DNA of 64,000 nucleotides from Tillus elongatus (taxonomy: Eukaryota > Arthropoda > Insecta > Coleoptera > Cleridae), in contig OZ023264.1 in NCBI GenBank assembly GCA_964006375.1, positions 12,596,225 through 12,660,224 of the forward strand, read 5' to 3'. Within the stretch, counting starts at the first letter, position 1, and each line of letters starts with the position of its first letter. Under the pieces are notes generated by a model, which searched no databases, was not told the DNA's origin, and was given only the letters and a program-made list of their open reading frames with translations. Made by a program: the position numbers and the translations under genes. This document shows positions 22,214 through 32,027 of the stretch, in pieces.

Positions 22214-23769
22214 ATTGAATTTTCAAAATGAATAAGTGAATCCTGAACCAGTTCTTTAATACTATTTACAACTTGACTATTCAGTGTGTCTACGTTTTCT
22301 TGTCTTAGAATGTTAACGATTCTTGATATTAATGTTTCGGCTACTTTATTTGCATTTGAGGCTTTACTAGAATTACTATATAACGGGGGAAATGGATTTA
22401 TTATTCCCCCACCACGAGTCACGCCAATATTATTTAAGATTTTTCGGCGGCTTTCATTGAGTTTTGCTACCGTGGGAGAGTCTATGGTCTGCCTACGTTT
22501 TGGAGGAAATAGAATATCTCGTGGTTTAGTGTTTATAGCCTTACTACCGACACGAGGCTCGATGTGACGTGAATGGGCCCATGGAGCTGGAGGTTGTGCC
22601 AAACTTGATTGTTGGCTACGTTTGGGTTCTACGCGATTGTCGGATTGAGTGGATTGCTTTTTGAGAACTTGTGCATAACTCCTGTTTACCGTATCCAGGG
22701 CATCTTTATACGAAATATTAGCATTACTCATTAGGGCTTTTATGGTTTTTTGTCGATCAAATTCTGGACAAGCAGTCCTATCAGTGGCCATATGTGCCCC
22801 CCTGCATAACACGCATATCGGAGTAGCCTGCTTTTCACATACATTGTTACTATGATTTTCTCCACAACATTTACATCGCTCACTTGCCTTACATTGTGAG
22901 CTAATATGGCCGTACCTTAAACACCTTAAACACTGTATAACTCTTTGGATATATGGTTCAACATGAAAAAGAATTTTTTCTATTAATACTTCGGAGGGAA
23001 GTACTTGTCCTTTAAATTCTACTAAGATAGATGACGTATTGATATATTCAGTAACATTATCTTTTTTAGATTTCCGCTTTAGTCTTATTACATTTAGTAT
23101 TTCTATTTTATTTTCATTAGTTGTAGTTATCATATCTATTAAGTCTTCTTCCTGCAGATCAAGGTCAACAAATTTAATTACTCCTTGTCTACGGGTTAAG
23201 AATGTAGGTATATATGCTTTAAAACCTCTAGCTTTAAGTGATTCAGAATTTATTAAAATGTTTGCACTTTCAGCGGAGGACAGTGTAATTTTAAGTTTAT
23301 TTCGTCCTATACTTGATATATTCAATATTTTATCTTTAATAAAATCCGAACAATTATTTATTATTTTAGCGGTGGCTATACGATGTATTCTACCAATACT
23401 ATCATCTGGATTTTTACCTTCTAGATAAACAATAAATGGACCTAAATCCTTATCATCATAAATGTTTATTATTTGTCTCTTTCTGTTGTCAGTTCTTTTA
23501 TTAATTAAATTAGCTGGATTTTTGTCACGATTTAAACCAATATTAGATACATCATTTAAACTCTCAATTAATTTAGCATGCTTTAAATAATCTTGTTTTT
23601 TACTTACTTCTTTTCCTTTCATTTTAATTTTCGATTTTCCTATTTTACTTACGCTTTCCTTCATACTCGTTTCCTCTTCGCTTTCACTTACGTCAACAAC
23701 TTCCATCATTTCCATTAGATTATCCTCAACCGCCCTATCCGGGGGTTCGGCGTCTTGTAAATTACTCAT
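22210..23769 (-). CDS. LINE ORF1, gag-like zinc-knuckle protein
   Basis: 519 residues from an ATG 97 bp after the element's 5' end. An acidic, Ser-rich N-terminus (VVDVSESEEETSMK) is followed by a long basic region. Three CCHC-type knuckles lie at about 280-335: CLRCLRYGHISSQC, CKCCGENHSNNVC and CVLCRGAHMATDRTAC. The C-terminal third is Pro/Gln-rich, then probably helical. In related LINEs this protein binds element RNA to form the ribonucleoprotein. The stop TGA at 22212-22210 overlaps the first possible ORF2 codon, so both are probably made from one transcript. Confidence 0.9.
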   Translation of the reverse strand: MSNLQDAEPPDRAVEDNLMEMMEVVDVSESEEETSMKESVSKIGKSKIKMKGKEVSKKQDYLKHAKLIESLNDVSNIGLNRDKNPANLINKRTDNRKRQIINIYDDKDLGPFIVYLEGKNPDDSIGRIHRIATAKIINNCSDFIKDKILNISSIGRNKLKITLSSAESANILINSESLKARGFKAYIPTFLTRRQGVIKFVDLDLQEEDLIDMITTTNENKIEILNVIRLKRKSKKDNVTEYINTSSILVEFKGQVLPSEVLIEKILFHVEPYIQRVIQCLRCLRYGHISSQCKASERCKCCGENHSNNVCEKQATPICVLCRGAHMATDRTACPEFDRQKTIKALMSNANISYKDALDTVNRSYAQVLKKQSTQSDNRVEPKRSQQSSLAQPPAPWAHSRHIEPRVGSKAINTKPRDILFPPKRRQTIDSPTVAKLNESRRKILNNIGVTRGGGIINPFPPLYSNSSKASNANKVAETLISRIVNILRQENVDTLNSQVVNSIKELVQDSLIHFENSI

Positions 23770-24284
23770 ATATATATTTGAGTTATTGGCACTTGCTTGA
23801 GACAGTATCGGATATACGAGAAATCACTGAAACACTACCACTCGCTATCATTCACTGTACTCGAATGATCTCGCACATTTACGATACGGTAGTGTAGACA
23901 AGTCCTGCGTGGCACAACATATTTAGGATAATAACCACAAGATTGATAAAGATAATTTGAAACATATCAAAAATGTTAGATAGCAATCCATGCTTGATGC
24001 GTACGAAACCATTTATATTTCTAGAGCAATAAAGAACCAAACTTCATCAAATCGACCGGCACCTGTCATTTCAAGCCCATTATTTTCTTTTTACCTTTGA
24101 ATTAGATAAACACTCCTAAAGCTGGCAGGTAGAATAATAAAGGAAGTTCGATGGCCTCGTCTGGCAAATAAAGATACAATGCAGAAAAGATACGCCTTCG
24201 ACTTAAAATCTCGCTTTCCGTTTCGTTCTTCTACCTAAGAATCTATATAAATAGAGGTTGTAGCAAAAATCAGTTTAGAAAATT

Positions 24285-24330
24285 TCATCCTGTGATGAAG
24301 CTAAGGTTGTTAGCGAAGCGATCGTTAGGT
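24285..24330 (+). ncRNA. degenerate hammerhead ribozyme motif
   Basis: Aligned with the intact motifs but with GTGATGA in place of CTGATGA and GAAGC in place of GAAAC. Core changes make activity unlikely. Confidence 0.55.
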
Positions 24331-24440
24331 CTTTAAAAAGATCGGTTGTGGTGATTTGTGGTTTTCCAAGTGTACTTATCAGTGCTCATTACAGCTTGCA
24401 ATCTTCGCTTAGTCGAAACGTCGAAATATAAATAATGTCG

Positions 24441-24945
24441 GGCGCATTTCAACCCGAGATCCACCTCGTATGTGTTACATCCATAACCGCGGAAGCCTTC
24501 CCAAATACCTTACTATTTAACTGTATATTTATTTATTTACTTAATTATTTATTTATTGTTTCAGCAACTTAAAACGGTGCATGTGTTAGGTCAGGCACAA
24601 GGCGAAAGTGTCCCACTGGCTGGTTCCAAAATGGCCCAAAGGGTGCAATAGTTTTGTTAAGCGGTTTAAGTTTAGTGTGTTCTGTTTTGTTTTGTTTTAA
24701 TGAATTACTTTTTATTACCTTTGACTTAAATAAAATATATTTGTCACTTATTTCATGGGTTTTCATATTAATTTAGGAACTTTCAGCCGTTCAGACTAAC
24801 TTCTCATTGTGAAAGCAAGTGAATCGTCGCTTCACTCGTGAATAATAATAAAAAATATAAATCTATAAAAATATGCAGTAGGTAGGTATACAAAAAATTC
24901 CTATGACAACAAGCAGTAATTTCCCACAAATATTAAAGTCTGCAC
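24441..24945. other. unassigned AT-rich sequence
   Basis: Nothing recognisable on either strand. Confidence 0.4.
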
Positions 24946-25275
24946 GCAGCAAATGCGTTGTGGTAGTGAATTTTCATAGAAATGATCTGGCACCAAATTT
25001 TTTTTTATAACTTTTTTTCTTGTAAGATAGAAATAAAAATTTTGGTATATAGCTTTCCTTTAATATTGTAAACTTACGTACCAAATTTGGTTACCATAAC
25101 TTTTCTTTTTTTTTTTTGAGATAAAAATTGTTTCTGAAAGAAAACCCAAAATTTTCCCGGAAAACCTGATTCGCTTTTCCTGGATAACGAACTTATCCAA
25201 GCCACTTACAAAAGGTACATGCCAAATTTTATCGAAATAGGACTATAGTTTTTTGAGTTATCGGTGTGATACATG

Positions 25276-25351
<76 letters not shown>
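24946..25351 (+). repeat. (TA)n-centred repeat family, short copy with TA array
   Basis: Starts with ACGCAGCAAATGCGT and GTAGTGAATTTTCAT, continues with TTTTCCCGGAAAACC and TTTTGAGTTATCGGTGTG, and ends in the TA array 25283-25351. The half beyond the array is missing; a different sequence follows immediately. Confidence 0.78.
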
Positions 25352-25354
<3 letters not shown>

Positions 25355-25660
25355 TTATTTATTTAAATTAGCAATGTTTTGGATAATTTCATGCTCGTTC
25401 CAAATTAGACTTGTATTTTGCGCTACCTCTTTTCGTTTTCGAGTTATATTGAAAAAAAAACAAAATTTGCCCATTTATTTTTTCTTCAATATCTAAGTAG
25501 GCGTTGATCTGACATGTCTAAGACTTGCACATTTTACAGAGTAATCTTTTTGTGCTTTTCTCAACTTTGGATTGTGATTTGTTTTTGAGCTACAGGTATC
25601 AACGTTTGTTTTTGCTATGACAGTCATATTGGATTTTTTTCTCATGTGATAGCCTGTGAA

Positions 25661-27629
25661 AAGAGCTTTCCAATTATGTACAACATGCTTGAGAAATCTT
25701 GTAATTGCACTGACATTTTTGAGAAAAACCGTTTTGAGGATAGTCGGCTATGAAATCCAATACCAGAAAACAAATGACAAAAAAAGTGTTCAAAAAGCAG
25801 TAGGCCATGGAGTCTAACAATAGACTCCTACTTCTAACATACTTTTCCGTAATGATTCACGATAAAAAAATATTGTGATTTAATTTACAATACTTGATTA
25901 GGTAATAATGCTAGGTAATATTATGTGACACAGTTTAAAAACGAAACCCGGCAGTAACAACTAGAAACTTAAACTCCACAAAAGAACACAATTAGAAACG
26001 GAACTCAAATAATAAAAAAGAAACTTAAAAATACACTAAATAGAAAATTGTTCAATATGGCCACTGTTCAATGCACTTTATACACCTTTTTGAAGCACGC
26101 CTGCAAACTCTGGTGAGGGTGTTTTGGTTAATATGACTTAGAACTTCTGTGATTCTGTTTCGTAATTCATTGATATTTTGTGGTGGATCGAATGTATACA
26201 CATCATTCTTCAGAGTACCCCAAAAATAAAAATCCATGGGTGTTATATCAGGACTTCGAGCACACCAATGAACCGGCCCATTGTTGCAAATGACACGATT
26301 ATTAAAATTTTGGTACAAACATTCTTTTACGATCCTAGGCATTGTGAGCTGGACAACCATCTTGTTAGTACCAAATCTCGTTTAAATTATCATGAACTCT
26401 TCTAATCGTTGGTAAGATATCATTTCTCAATAGATTAAGATACCTTTCCCCAGTTAAATTATTTTCAAAAAAGAACGGACCAACAATGAAGTTACCTGCA
26501 ATTTTTTTAAATTAACTGTCTAATCTACAAATAAAAATAACAGTTTTTTACCTAATAAGCCGCACCAAACATTAATACCAAATCTGTCTTGCAATCGTCT
26601 TTCTTCCTTTAGATGTGGATTTTCATTTGCTCAATAATGCCAATTATGGCGATTATACACACCACAATTTGTAAATCTGGATTCATCAGTACATATTATT
26701 TTCAAATGAAAAATTTCATCTTGCTGACATTGTCCTTGATACCATCTGCAGAATTAAAGTTGCTTAGGGTAATTGTCAACGTTTAAGCCTTGTACGATCG
26801 TAGGTTTGTATAGATGGTAATGACTGTTTTAATATACGGTGTACCGTACTTTTTCGAACGTCAATTTGTTCACCATAAAATATAACAGATTGCGGAGGGT
26901 TTTCGTTTGAAACCTGTAAGACGGCATTATTTATTTCTTCATTTCTAGGCATTGGTAGTTTCTTTGCGTGGAAGCTACCGTCGTTCACTAGATTGGTCAT
27001 TATCCTGCGAAATATTTTGGTGTTTGGTTGTCGTCTTTCTGGGTAGTTGTTTTGATATGAATTTGCAGCTGCCTCAGTATTTCGGTTAGAACGAATATAA
27101 CATTCCAACATATTCTTCATTACTGGACATATTGTTGAATAATATTTAAAATAAACAGGAAACAAACTATTTAGTACAAATTTTTAAGCAACGTTTTAAA
27201 TACATCTCAAATTGTTCAGATAATTAAAAAAGACAGTATTCTTAATTGTCGCGATAGTGTTATATCCATAGCAACCTTTCTTCTGTTGTTTTTCCGTTGA
27301 CTTACTGTGTGTAACTATTTACTAGGTTTACCTATTTAATTAAATTATAAACATTTTTTAGGATAATGTAATGTAAAATATCATTTGTAATAATGGTGTG
27401 CTTAAAGTTCCTTTTTTTATCGTGAATCATTACGGAAAATTATGTTAAAAGTAAAAGTCTATTGTTAGACTCCATGGCCTACTGATTTTTGAACACTTTT
27501 TTTGTCATTTGTTTTCTGGTATTGGATTTCATAGCCTACTACTCTCAAAACGGTTTTTTTCAAAATTGTCAGTGCAATTATAAGATTTCTCAAGCGTGTT
27601 GTACATTTGTACATCATTGGAAAGCTCTT
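25661..27629 (-). mobile_element. second DD41D-type transposon, decayed
   Basis: Inverted arms of about 210 bp (25661-25870 and 27412-27629), easily matched through AAATCCAATACCAGAAAACA and GTAGGCCATGGAGTCTAACA, enclose a minus-strand transposase pseudogene. The right arm is cut by the tandem repeat at 27630. The left arm may extend toward the TA array at 25351, so the true outer ends are uncertain. Confidence 0.78.
26052..27165 (-). pseudogene. DD41D transposase pseudogene with a small intron
   Basis: The N-terminal half (27165-26776) has a DUF4817-like domain (RSNRNTEAAANSYQNNYPER, then TKIFRRIMTNL). The middle shows CTDESRFTNCGVYN with the first Asp and INVWCGLLG. A G|GT donor and CAG acceptor bracket a 56 bp intron (forward 26496-26551); splicing restores GLLGNFIVGPFF. 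The second Asp is in QDGCPAHN and the third in SPDITPMDFYFWG. If a one-base insertion after HN is assumed, the spacing is 41. Stops and frameshifts prevent function. Confidence 0.78.
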
Positions 27630-27637
27630 ATATAACA

Positions 27638-28078
27638 ACTGATCTACGGTCAGTCTAGACCGGAGACAGAGCATTATAAAACTTCACCCTACCAATAGCT
27701 GTGCAGACTAGTTCAAGGCACAGTGATTTTGGAATGGGTGGAGTAAAAAGACAAAGGGCATGTACAATAAGCCAGACTGCAGTGCTGTCGGGGCGGCATA
27801 GTCGCGGACGAGCCCCGAGGGGAAAAATAACATTTGTTTAAAACCGTCTGGACCGCAAAAGACAACTGATCTACGGGCAGCCTAGACCAAAGACAGAGCA
27901 ATATAAAACTTCGCCCTACCAATTGCTGCGCAGAATAGTTCAAGGCACAGTGATTTTGGAATGGGTGGAGTAGAAAAGACAAAGGGCATGCACAAAAGGC
28001 TGCCGTGCTATCGGGGCGGCAAAGACGCGGACGAACCCTAAGGGAGAAAAAAAAGGGAACCAAGTTCCAAACTTACCG
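27638..28078. repeat. tandem duplication, two units of about 220 bp
   Basis: The units start near 27641 and 27865 with CAACTGATCTACGG and share ATAAAACTTC, TTTTGGAATGGGTGGAGTA, GACAAAGGGCATG and TCGGGGCGGCA. Each has a TATAAAA-like box followed by a GC-rich stretch, suggesting promoter or 5'-UTR monomers of an element. The element itself is not identified. Confidence 0.75.
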
Positions 28079-28890
28079 GAAAAACGTTGCGTGGAATGTT
28101 CTCTTTCTCGTCACACAGGTGTGCTATCTAAACGTCTATGCAGTAATATCAAAAGAAAACGGGCGGAAGTCAATGAGAACATTATAAATTCATATTTTGA
28201 TAATCTGGAGATCGTACTTGAGGAAGTTTCCTCAACTGCAATATGAAACTGTGATGAGACCAATTTGTTTGATGACCCCGGCAGAAAATCCGTTTTTACA
28301 AAAAGCTGATGTAAATACCTGAGGCCATTAAGAATTTCGCAAAGGAGGCAGTTTCAATAATGATGTGCGGTAATACCGCGAGATAAATTTGTCCTCCCTA
28401 TGTGAACCACAAAGCTGAGAAAATGTGGCATACATGGACCGAGATGGGACCTGATGGACCGCACGAAGAGCGGTTGGTTCGATTCTTGTAGTTTTGAAGA
28501 TTGGTTAATAACCATCTTGTTACCAAGAATTAAGCGCGGTTGCAATGAGCCTCGTTATTGGGGACAATTTAAGCTCCTACGGTAGTTCCAGAGTTTTATG
28601 ATTATGCAAAGATAATGTTATAGCGTCGTAGCCCTGACCCTAAATTCGACCCCCTTAATACAGACTTTGGAAGACTTCCGTCCCCTTAAAACTGCATGGA
28701 GAGTAGTTCTCGATGAATGGAAAAGTATGTCTGCTGGAAGACGACATCCCACAGTGCGAAAAGATATTTCTACTATATTATTAAAACAATTATATGAAAA
28801 AATTGCTCCACACGGTACAAGGAATTTAATATCTGGATTTAGAAAAACTGGCATATATACTGTAAACCGCGAACCTCTGTTAGATACAAT

Positions 28891-30083
28891 AATGATATAT
28901 GATGATAACGGGAGCGATAAGCACCGCACCATCAGCCGCTCTGGAGGTCCTCCTCAATATTCCCCCACTTCACATATGGTTGGAGAGGGTGGCGAGGTGG
29001 ACAACGTACAGACTAAAACAAACGGCAGATAACATGCCGAGGGTAGTCAATCTGAGAGGGTCCAGTCTCCTTGATGACAGTGATTGTCACAGGATACTGG
29101 GAATGGTCTCAGACTTGATGCCTACAAAAATCAACAGAGATCTGTCTTTCAAGACCGTCCTCCCGAAAAGGGAGGACTGGGACCGGAATCAATCGACCCT
29201 GTTGAGAGCGGACCTCTGCTGGTACTCTGACGGCTCCAAAACCAATTTGGGAGTAGGAGCCGGCGCATATGGGGGCAGCACCGATGCTAGACTTTCAGCT
29301 AGCCTCGGCAAGTACGCAACCATACACCAGGCAGAAGTGTATGTCATCGAGATGTGTGCAAGGGAAAGTTTAAAAGACCTGTGCACAAACAAATCGATAA
29401 AGATATATCCAGATAGCCAAGCTGCAATAAAGGCTCTTGGTTCCTACCGGTGTAATTCAAACACGGTATGGAGTTGTAAATCTGCCCTTAACGAATTGGG
29501 CAGCTGTAATGAGGTGTCGCTGGTCTGGATACCGGGTCACTCGGACCATGACGGCAATGTTGCGGCCGACGCGTTTGCCAAGAGTGGGGCCCAGAGTGAC
29601 TTTGTTGGACCAGAACCGGTGCTGGGGATAACATCTTGCACAGCAAAACGCACCTTAAAGACCTGGACAGAAAGAATGACAATCCAATATTGGCAAAATC
29701 TTCCAGGATTAGCCCACCCTAAGACAACAACTGAGAACTCTAGTCGGCCTGTATACAGGACACTGCCGCTTGCGGCACCACATGCACCGTATTGGGGTCG
29801 GTCAGGAGACCGAGTGCCGGCTGTGCATGGAGAATGAAGAAACAGCAGAGCATGTGCTGTGTTACTGTCCGGCAGCGGACAGGACTAGATACCTGCTCTT
29901 TGGCAAGGTAAAGCTTGCTCCAGAAGACCTGCATCAACTTTCGCCCACAAAGATTATCGACCTCTGCAGGAGGCTGGATTTGTTGGGCGAAATATAGACT
30001 TTGGGGGTGAGCCACAATAGACCTTAAGGTCGCGGTGGAGGGCCGATATGGCCCACTCACATACAAACCTAACCCAACCTAAC
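28891..30083 (+). mobile_element. 5'-truncated LINE insertion
   Basis: A 1193 bp insert flanked by TAGATACAAT on both sides (28881-28890 and 30084-30093). Its 3' end is a CCTAACCCAACCTAACC tail rather than poly(A). It interrupts the pogo pseudogene exactly between matching codons. Confidence 0.85.
28960..29998 (+). pseudogene. LINE RNase H and C-terminal knuckle, truncated
   Basis: Open from 28960 to 29837, then continuing after a one-base shift in another frame (29770-29997). RNase H acids are present: CWYSDGSKTN, HQAEVYVIEM, IYPDSQAAI and NVAADAFAKSG. The C-terminal part has CRLCMENEETAEHVLCYC, a CCHC-like knuckle, then a Leu-rich tail ending at TAG. The RT and endonuclease are missing by 5' truncation. 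The sequence style matches RNase H-bearing Jockey/LOA/R1-group insect LINEs. Confidence 0.85.
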
Positions 30084-30677
30084 CTAGATACAATTCCCAA
30101 CAGTGTAAGACTTCATGCCTAACACGGTTTAACTTTAGTTAATAAGTCGTTTGCAGAATGCTTGCAAGCAATCAGACTGTCTGAAACTACTTCTAAAAGA
30201 TTGTGCGTAGGAAAAAGAAAGTAAATGCTGAAGAAGCAGGAAAAAGCATAGCACTGGAAGATCTGACAATAACTGATATGGAAAATAAACCTCGCGGAGG
30301 ACCATCCGGAATAGGGCGCAAAAAGAACAGAAAATATCAGAGAGTGACTCAGAAGAGAGCTCAGGACATATCTCACTTGCTTCCGATACAGAATCTGAAG
30401 ATTTTGGTGAGCATAACAGGGCCATTCTTCACAAGGTGTGGATGAGACAATCATTGTTGGTGATTTCTTATTGTGACATACAAGGAAACATACTGACCAG
30501 GAATTGTTGAAGAAGCTCTAAAAAATGGTTTCGTAATAAGCTGTATGAAACAAGTTGGAAAATTATGGAAGTGGCCTGAGGCAAAAGATGTTCTTCATTA
30601 TAATCCAAATGAACTTGTGAAAATATCAAACCCAAATTATGTTCTGAAACAATACAGCTATACTCTGTCCCAGAATT

Positions 30678-31240
30678 AGAAAACATGTAAAATTTATTTT
30701 TTATTTATATAAATAAAGATTGTTTTGTGTATTTACTTTTTTAGGTAATTTTAGTGGTTTATTGTTGGGCCTGAAAGCTTCAGCCATAAGATGGTAAAAT
30801 CGGTCTGGACCATAGTTGGGCAACTTGGAATACAATCATGTACTACTTCTTGAAAATTAATAATTACTTTTTTTGTTGATTTTTTAACCAGTAAAAATCT
30901 GAATAAAATACTTGTGTTATATTCTATCTGTAAAAAAATAAGCAGTCGAATTAAATTATTTCCTCCGAAGTTACGACCAAAAATGTACGAAAGCTGGACC
31001 AGTGTTATGGTAAATTACGGTTATTAATTTTTTAGTGTTTTGTAGGGATATTCTTGAATGAGATCAATTTTTTTGCTGAAGTTTTTTGCAACTAATTTAA
31101 AACTCATAGCGTTTTTGAACAGAGAATGAAGATACTTTTCAAATGAGGTATCATAAGCCCCTACTACTCATTTTAAAATTTGCTGGTAAAATTGACGTAT
31201 TTCGGTATTTTTTTATAAACATACACAACAAATGAGATAC
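30678..31240. other. unassigned AT-rich sequence
   Basis: May contain the 3' flank of the pogo-like element; no inverted terminus is recognised. Confidence 0.35.
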
Positions 31241-31241
31241 T

Positions 31242-31276
31242 GAATTTATTCCATTTGGCCGTTTCACACTGTATAT
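31242..31276. repeat. solo transposon terminus
   Basis: GAATTTATTCCATTTGGC followed by CACACTGTATATA closely matches the outer end of the right terminal repeat of the DD41D element at 51574-53640, with one substitution and a short gap. No partner terminus is seen within several kilobases. Confidence 0.7.
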
Positions 31277-31329
31277 ACGTACGAAGTTTGAAGTTGATGG
31301 TAATGAGGTATTAAGTGTGCCAAGTGTTG

Positions 31330-31620
31330 CCAGTGGATGGATAAGTTAAGAAGCGTCAATCCTGAACTGTAGCTGCTGGTGGATAAAGAGTGAGGGTTAA
31401 AGACGGGGGCAAGGATAAGGATAAGGGAGTATAATCATGGCAAGTCGCAGTCTTGCTACAGTTGGGGGGTGGTGACTCTCAGGTCGTAGGTCGCGGTTGA
31501 TGAGAGTGCGAGGCGGCGGTACAGCGTCTCTTTAATGAGTGATTTAGCGGCACAAAGAGACTCCCAGGAGGCAAAGGCCTGCTATCAGGACAGCCCAGAC
31601 CTCGCTCTATTCACAACCAC
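31330..31620. other. GC-rich block of unknown origin
   Basis: Clearly richer in G and C than its surroundings (for example TACAGTTGGGGGGTGGTGAC and GAGTGCGAGGCGGCGGTACA). No long open frame. It may be the 5' region of an unidentified retroelement. Confidence 0.35.
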
Positions 31621-32025
31621 CCAGCATAACTAGAGTGACTGGATATTGAAATAAAAATAAAGTAAATTAAAAAAGATTTAACCCTTAAAATATCTATATT
31701 TAGTAACTTACTTGAATAGGACATCCCATATATTGACACATTTTTTAATTCCGTTTTAGAAAATATATTGATTGTTTGACGGCGTTTTAAACATTCATCA
31801 TGTATCCCTATAAAAAAGTTACAGGATTTAAGGTTGAGTAAACTATGCAATTGGTTCGCCTCGACTTACGCAGCAATTCGAAAATTTGCTTAAAATTTCC
31901 CCATTTTTCCGTACAAAATGAACAAGTTTCCCATCCTACATTAACCACGTTATCTTCGATATTCAAGGACACCTCTTTTTAAAGCGTTCCAAATACTACA
32001 AATATGCTATTAATGCTATTTCACT
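31621..32025. other. unassigned AT-rich sequence
   Basis: Short open frames without recognisable similarity; nothing else seen. Confidence 0.35.
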
Positions 32026-32027
32026 TA

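Larger units (their letters stand above)
17924..23866 (-). mobile_element. near-complete RNase H-bearing LINE
   Basis: A 5943 bp non-LTR element with a 97 bp 5' leader, ORF1 (gag-like), ORF2 (EN-RT-RNase H) and a 564 bp 3' region ending AAAATACAATAC on the minus strand. A 13 bp target duplication, GATCTCGCACATT, flanks it. Both ORFs are uninterrupted over 1759 codons, so the insertion is young. The EN-RT-RNase H layout and triple-CCHC ORF1 fit the I/Nimb/LOA-like groups; the exact clade is not determined. Confidence 0.92.
17725..24440 (+). mobile_element. Penelope-like element fragment split by a LINE
   Basis: The left part, 17725-17923, has a short pLTR piece (AAACCCAAATCACCACAACA) and the GIY-YIG start (KDKATEMSGIYEVVK). 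The right part, 23867-24440, continues with the YGSVDKSCVAQHI-type block and then a pLTR with a decayed hammerhead and TTTTCCAAGTGTACTTATCA. The 5943 bp between them are a LINE flanked by the duplication GATCTCGCACATT (17911-17923 and 23867-23879). Stops are present on both sides. Confidence 0.82.
28060..30677 (+). pseudogene. pogo/Tigger-like transposase pseudogene split by a LINE
   Basis: Plus-strand blocks follow DDE_1/Tigger order: KRAEVNENIINSYFDNLE, then NCDETNLFDDPGRKSVF (first catalytic Asp region), GPRWDLMDRTKSGWFDS, and the post-core LEDFRPLKTAWRVVLDEW with NLISGFRKTGIYTVNREPL at 28660-28880. The frame LLDTI is cut by a LINE and resumes after 30084 as PNSVRL. A basic, low-complexity tail follows, and the C-terminal block (VGKLWKWPEAKDVLHYNP, then NELVKISNPNYV) ends at a stop near 30677. 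Several stops and frameshifts. The acidic residues of the central catalytic block are not preserved around 28560-28640. Confidence 0.75.

Noticed and set aside
18488..23769. Large host gene
   Set aside because: Endonuclease, RT, RNase H and zinc-knuckle motifs plus a target duplication show a LINE.
27713..28063. Cys-containing minus-strand frame in the tandem repeat
   Set aside because: The frame repeats itself because the DNA unit is duplicated; no family similarity.
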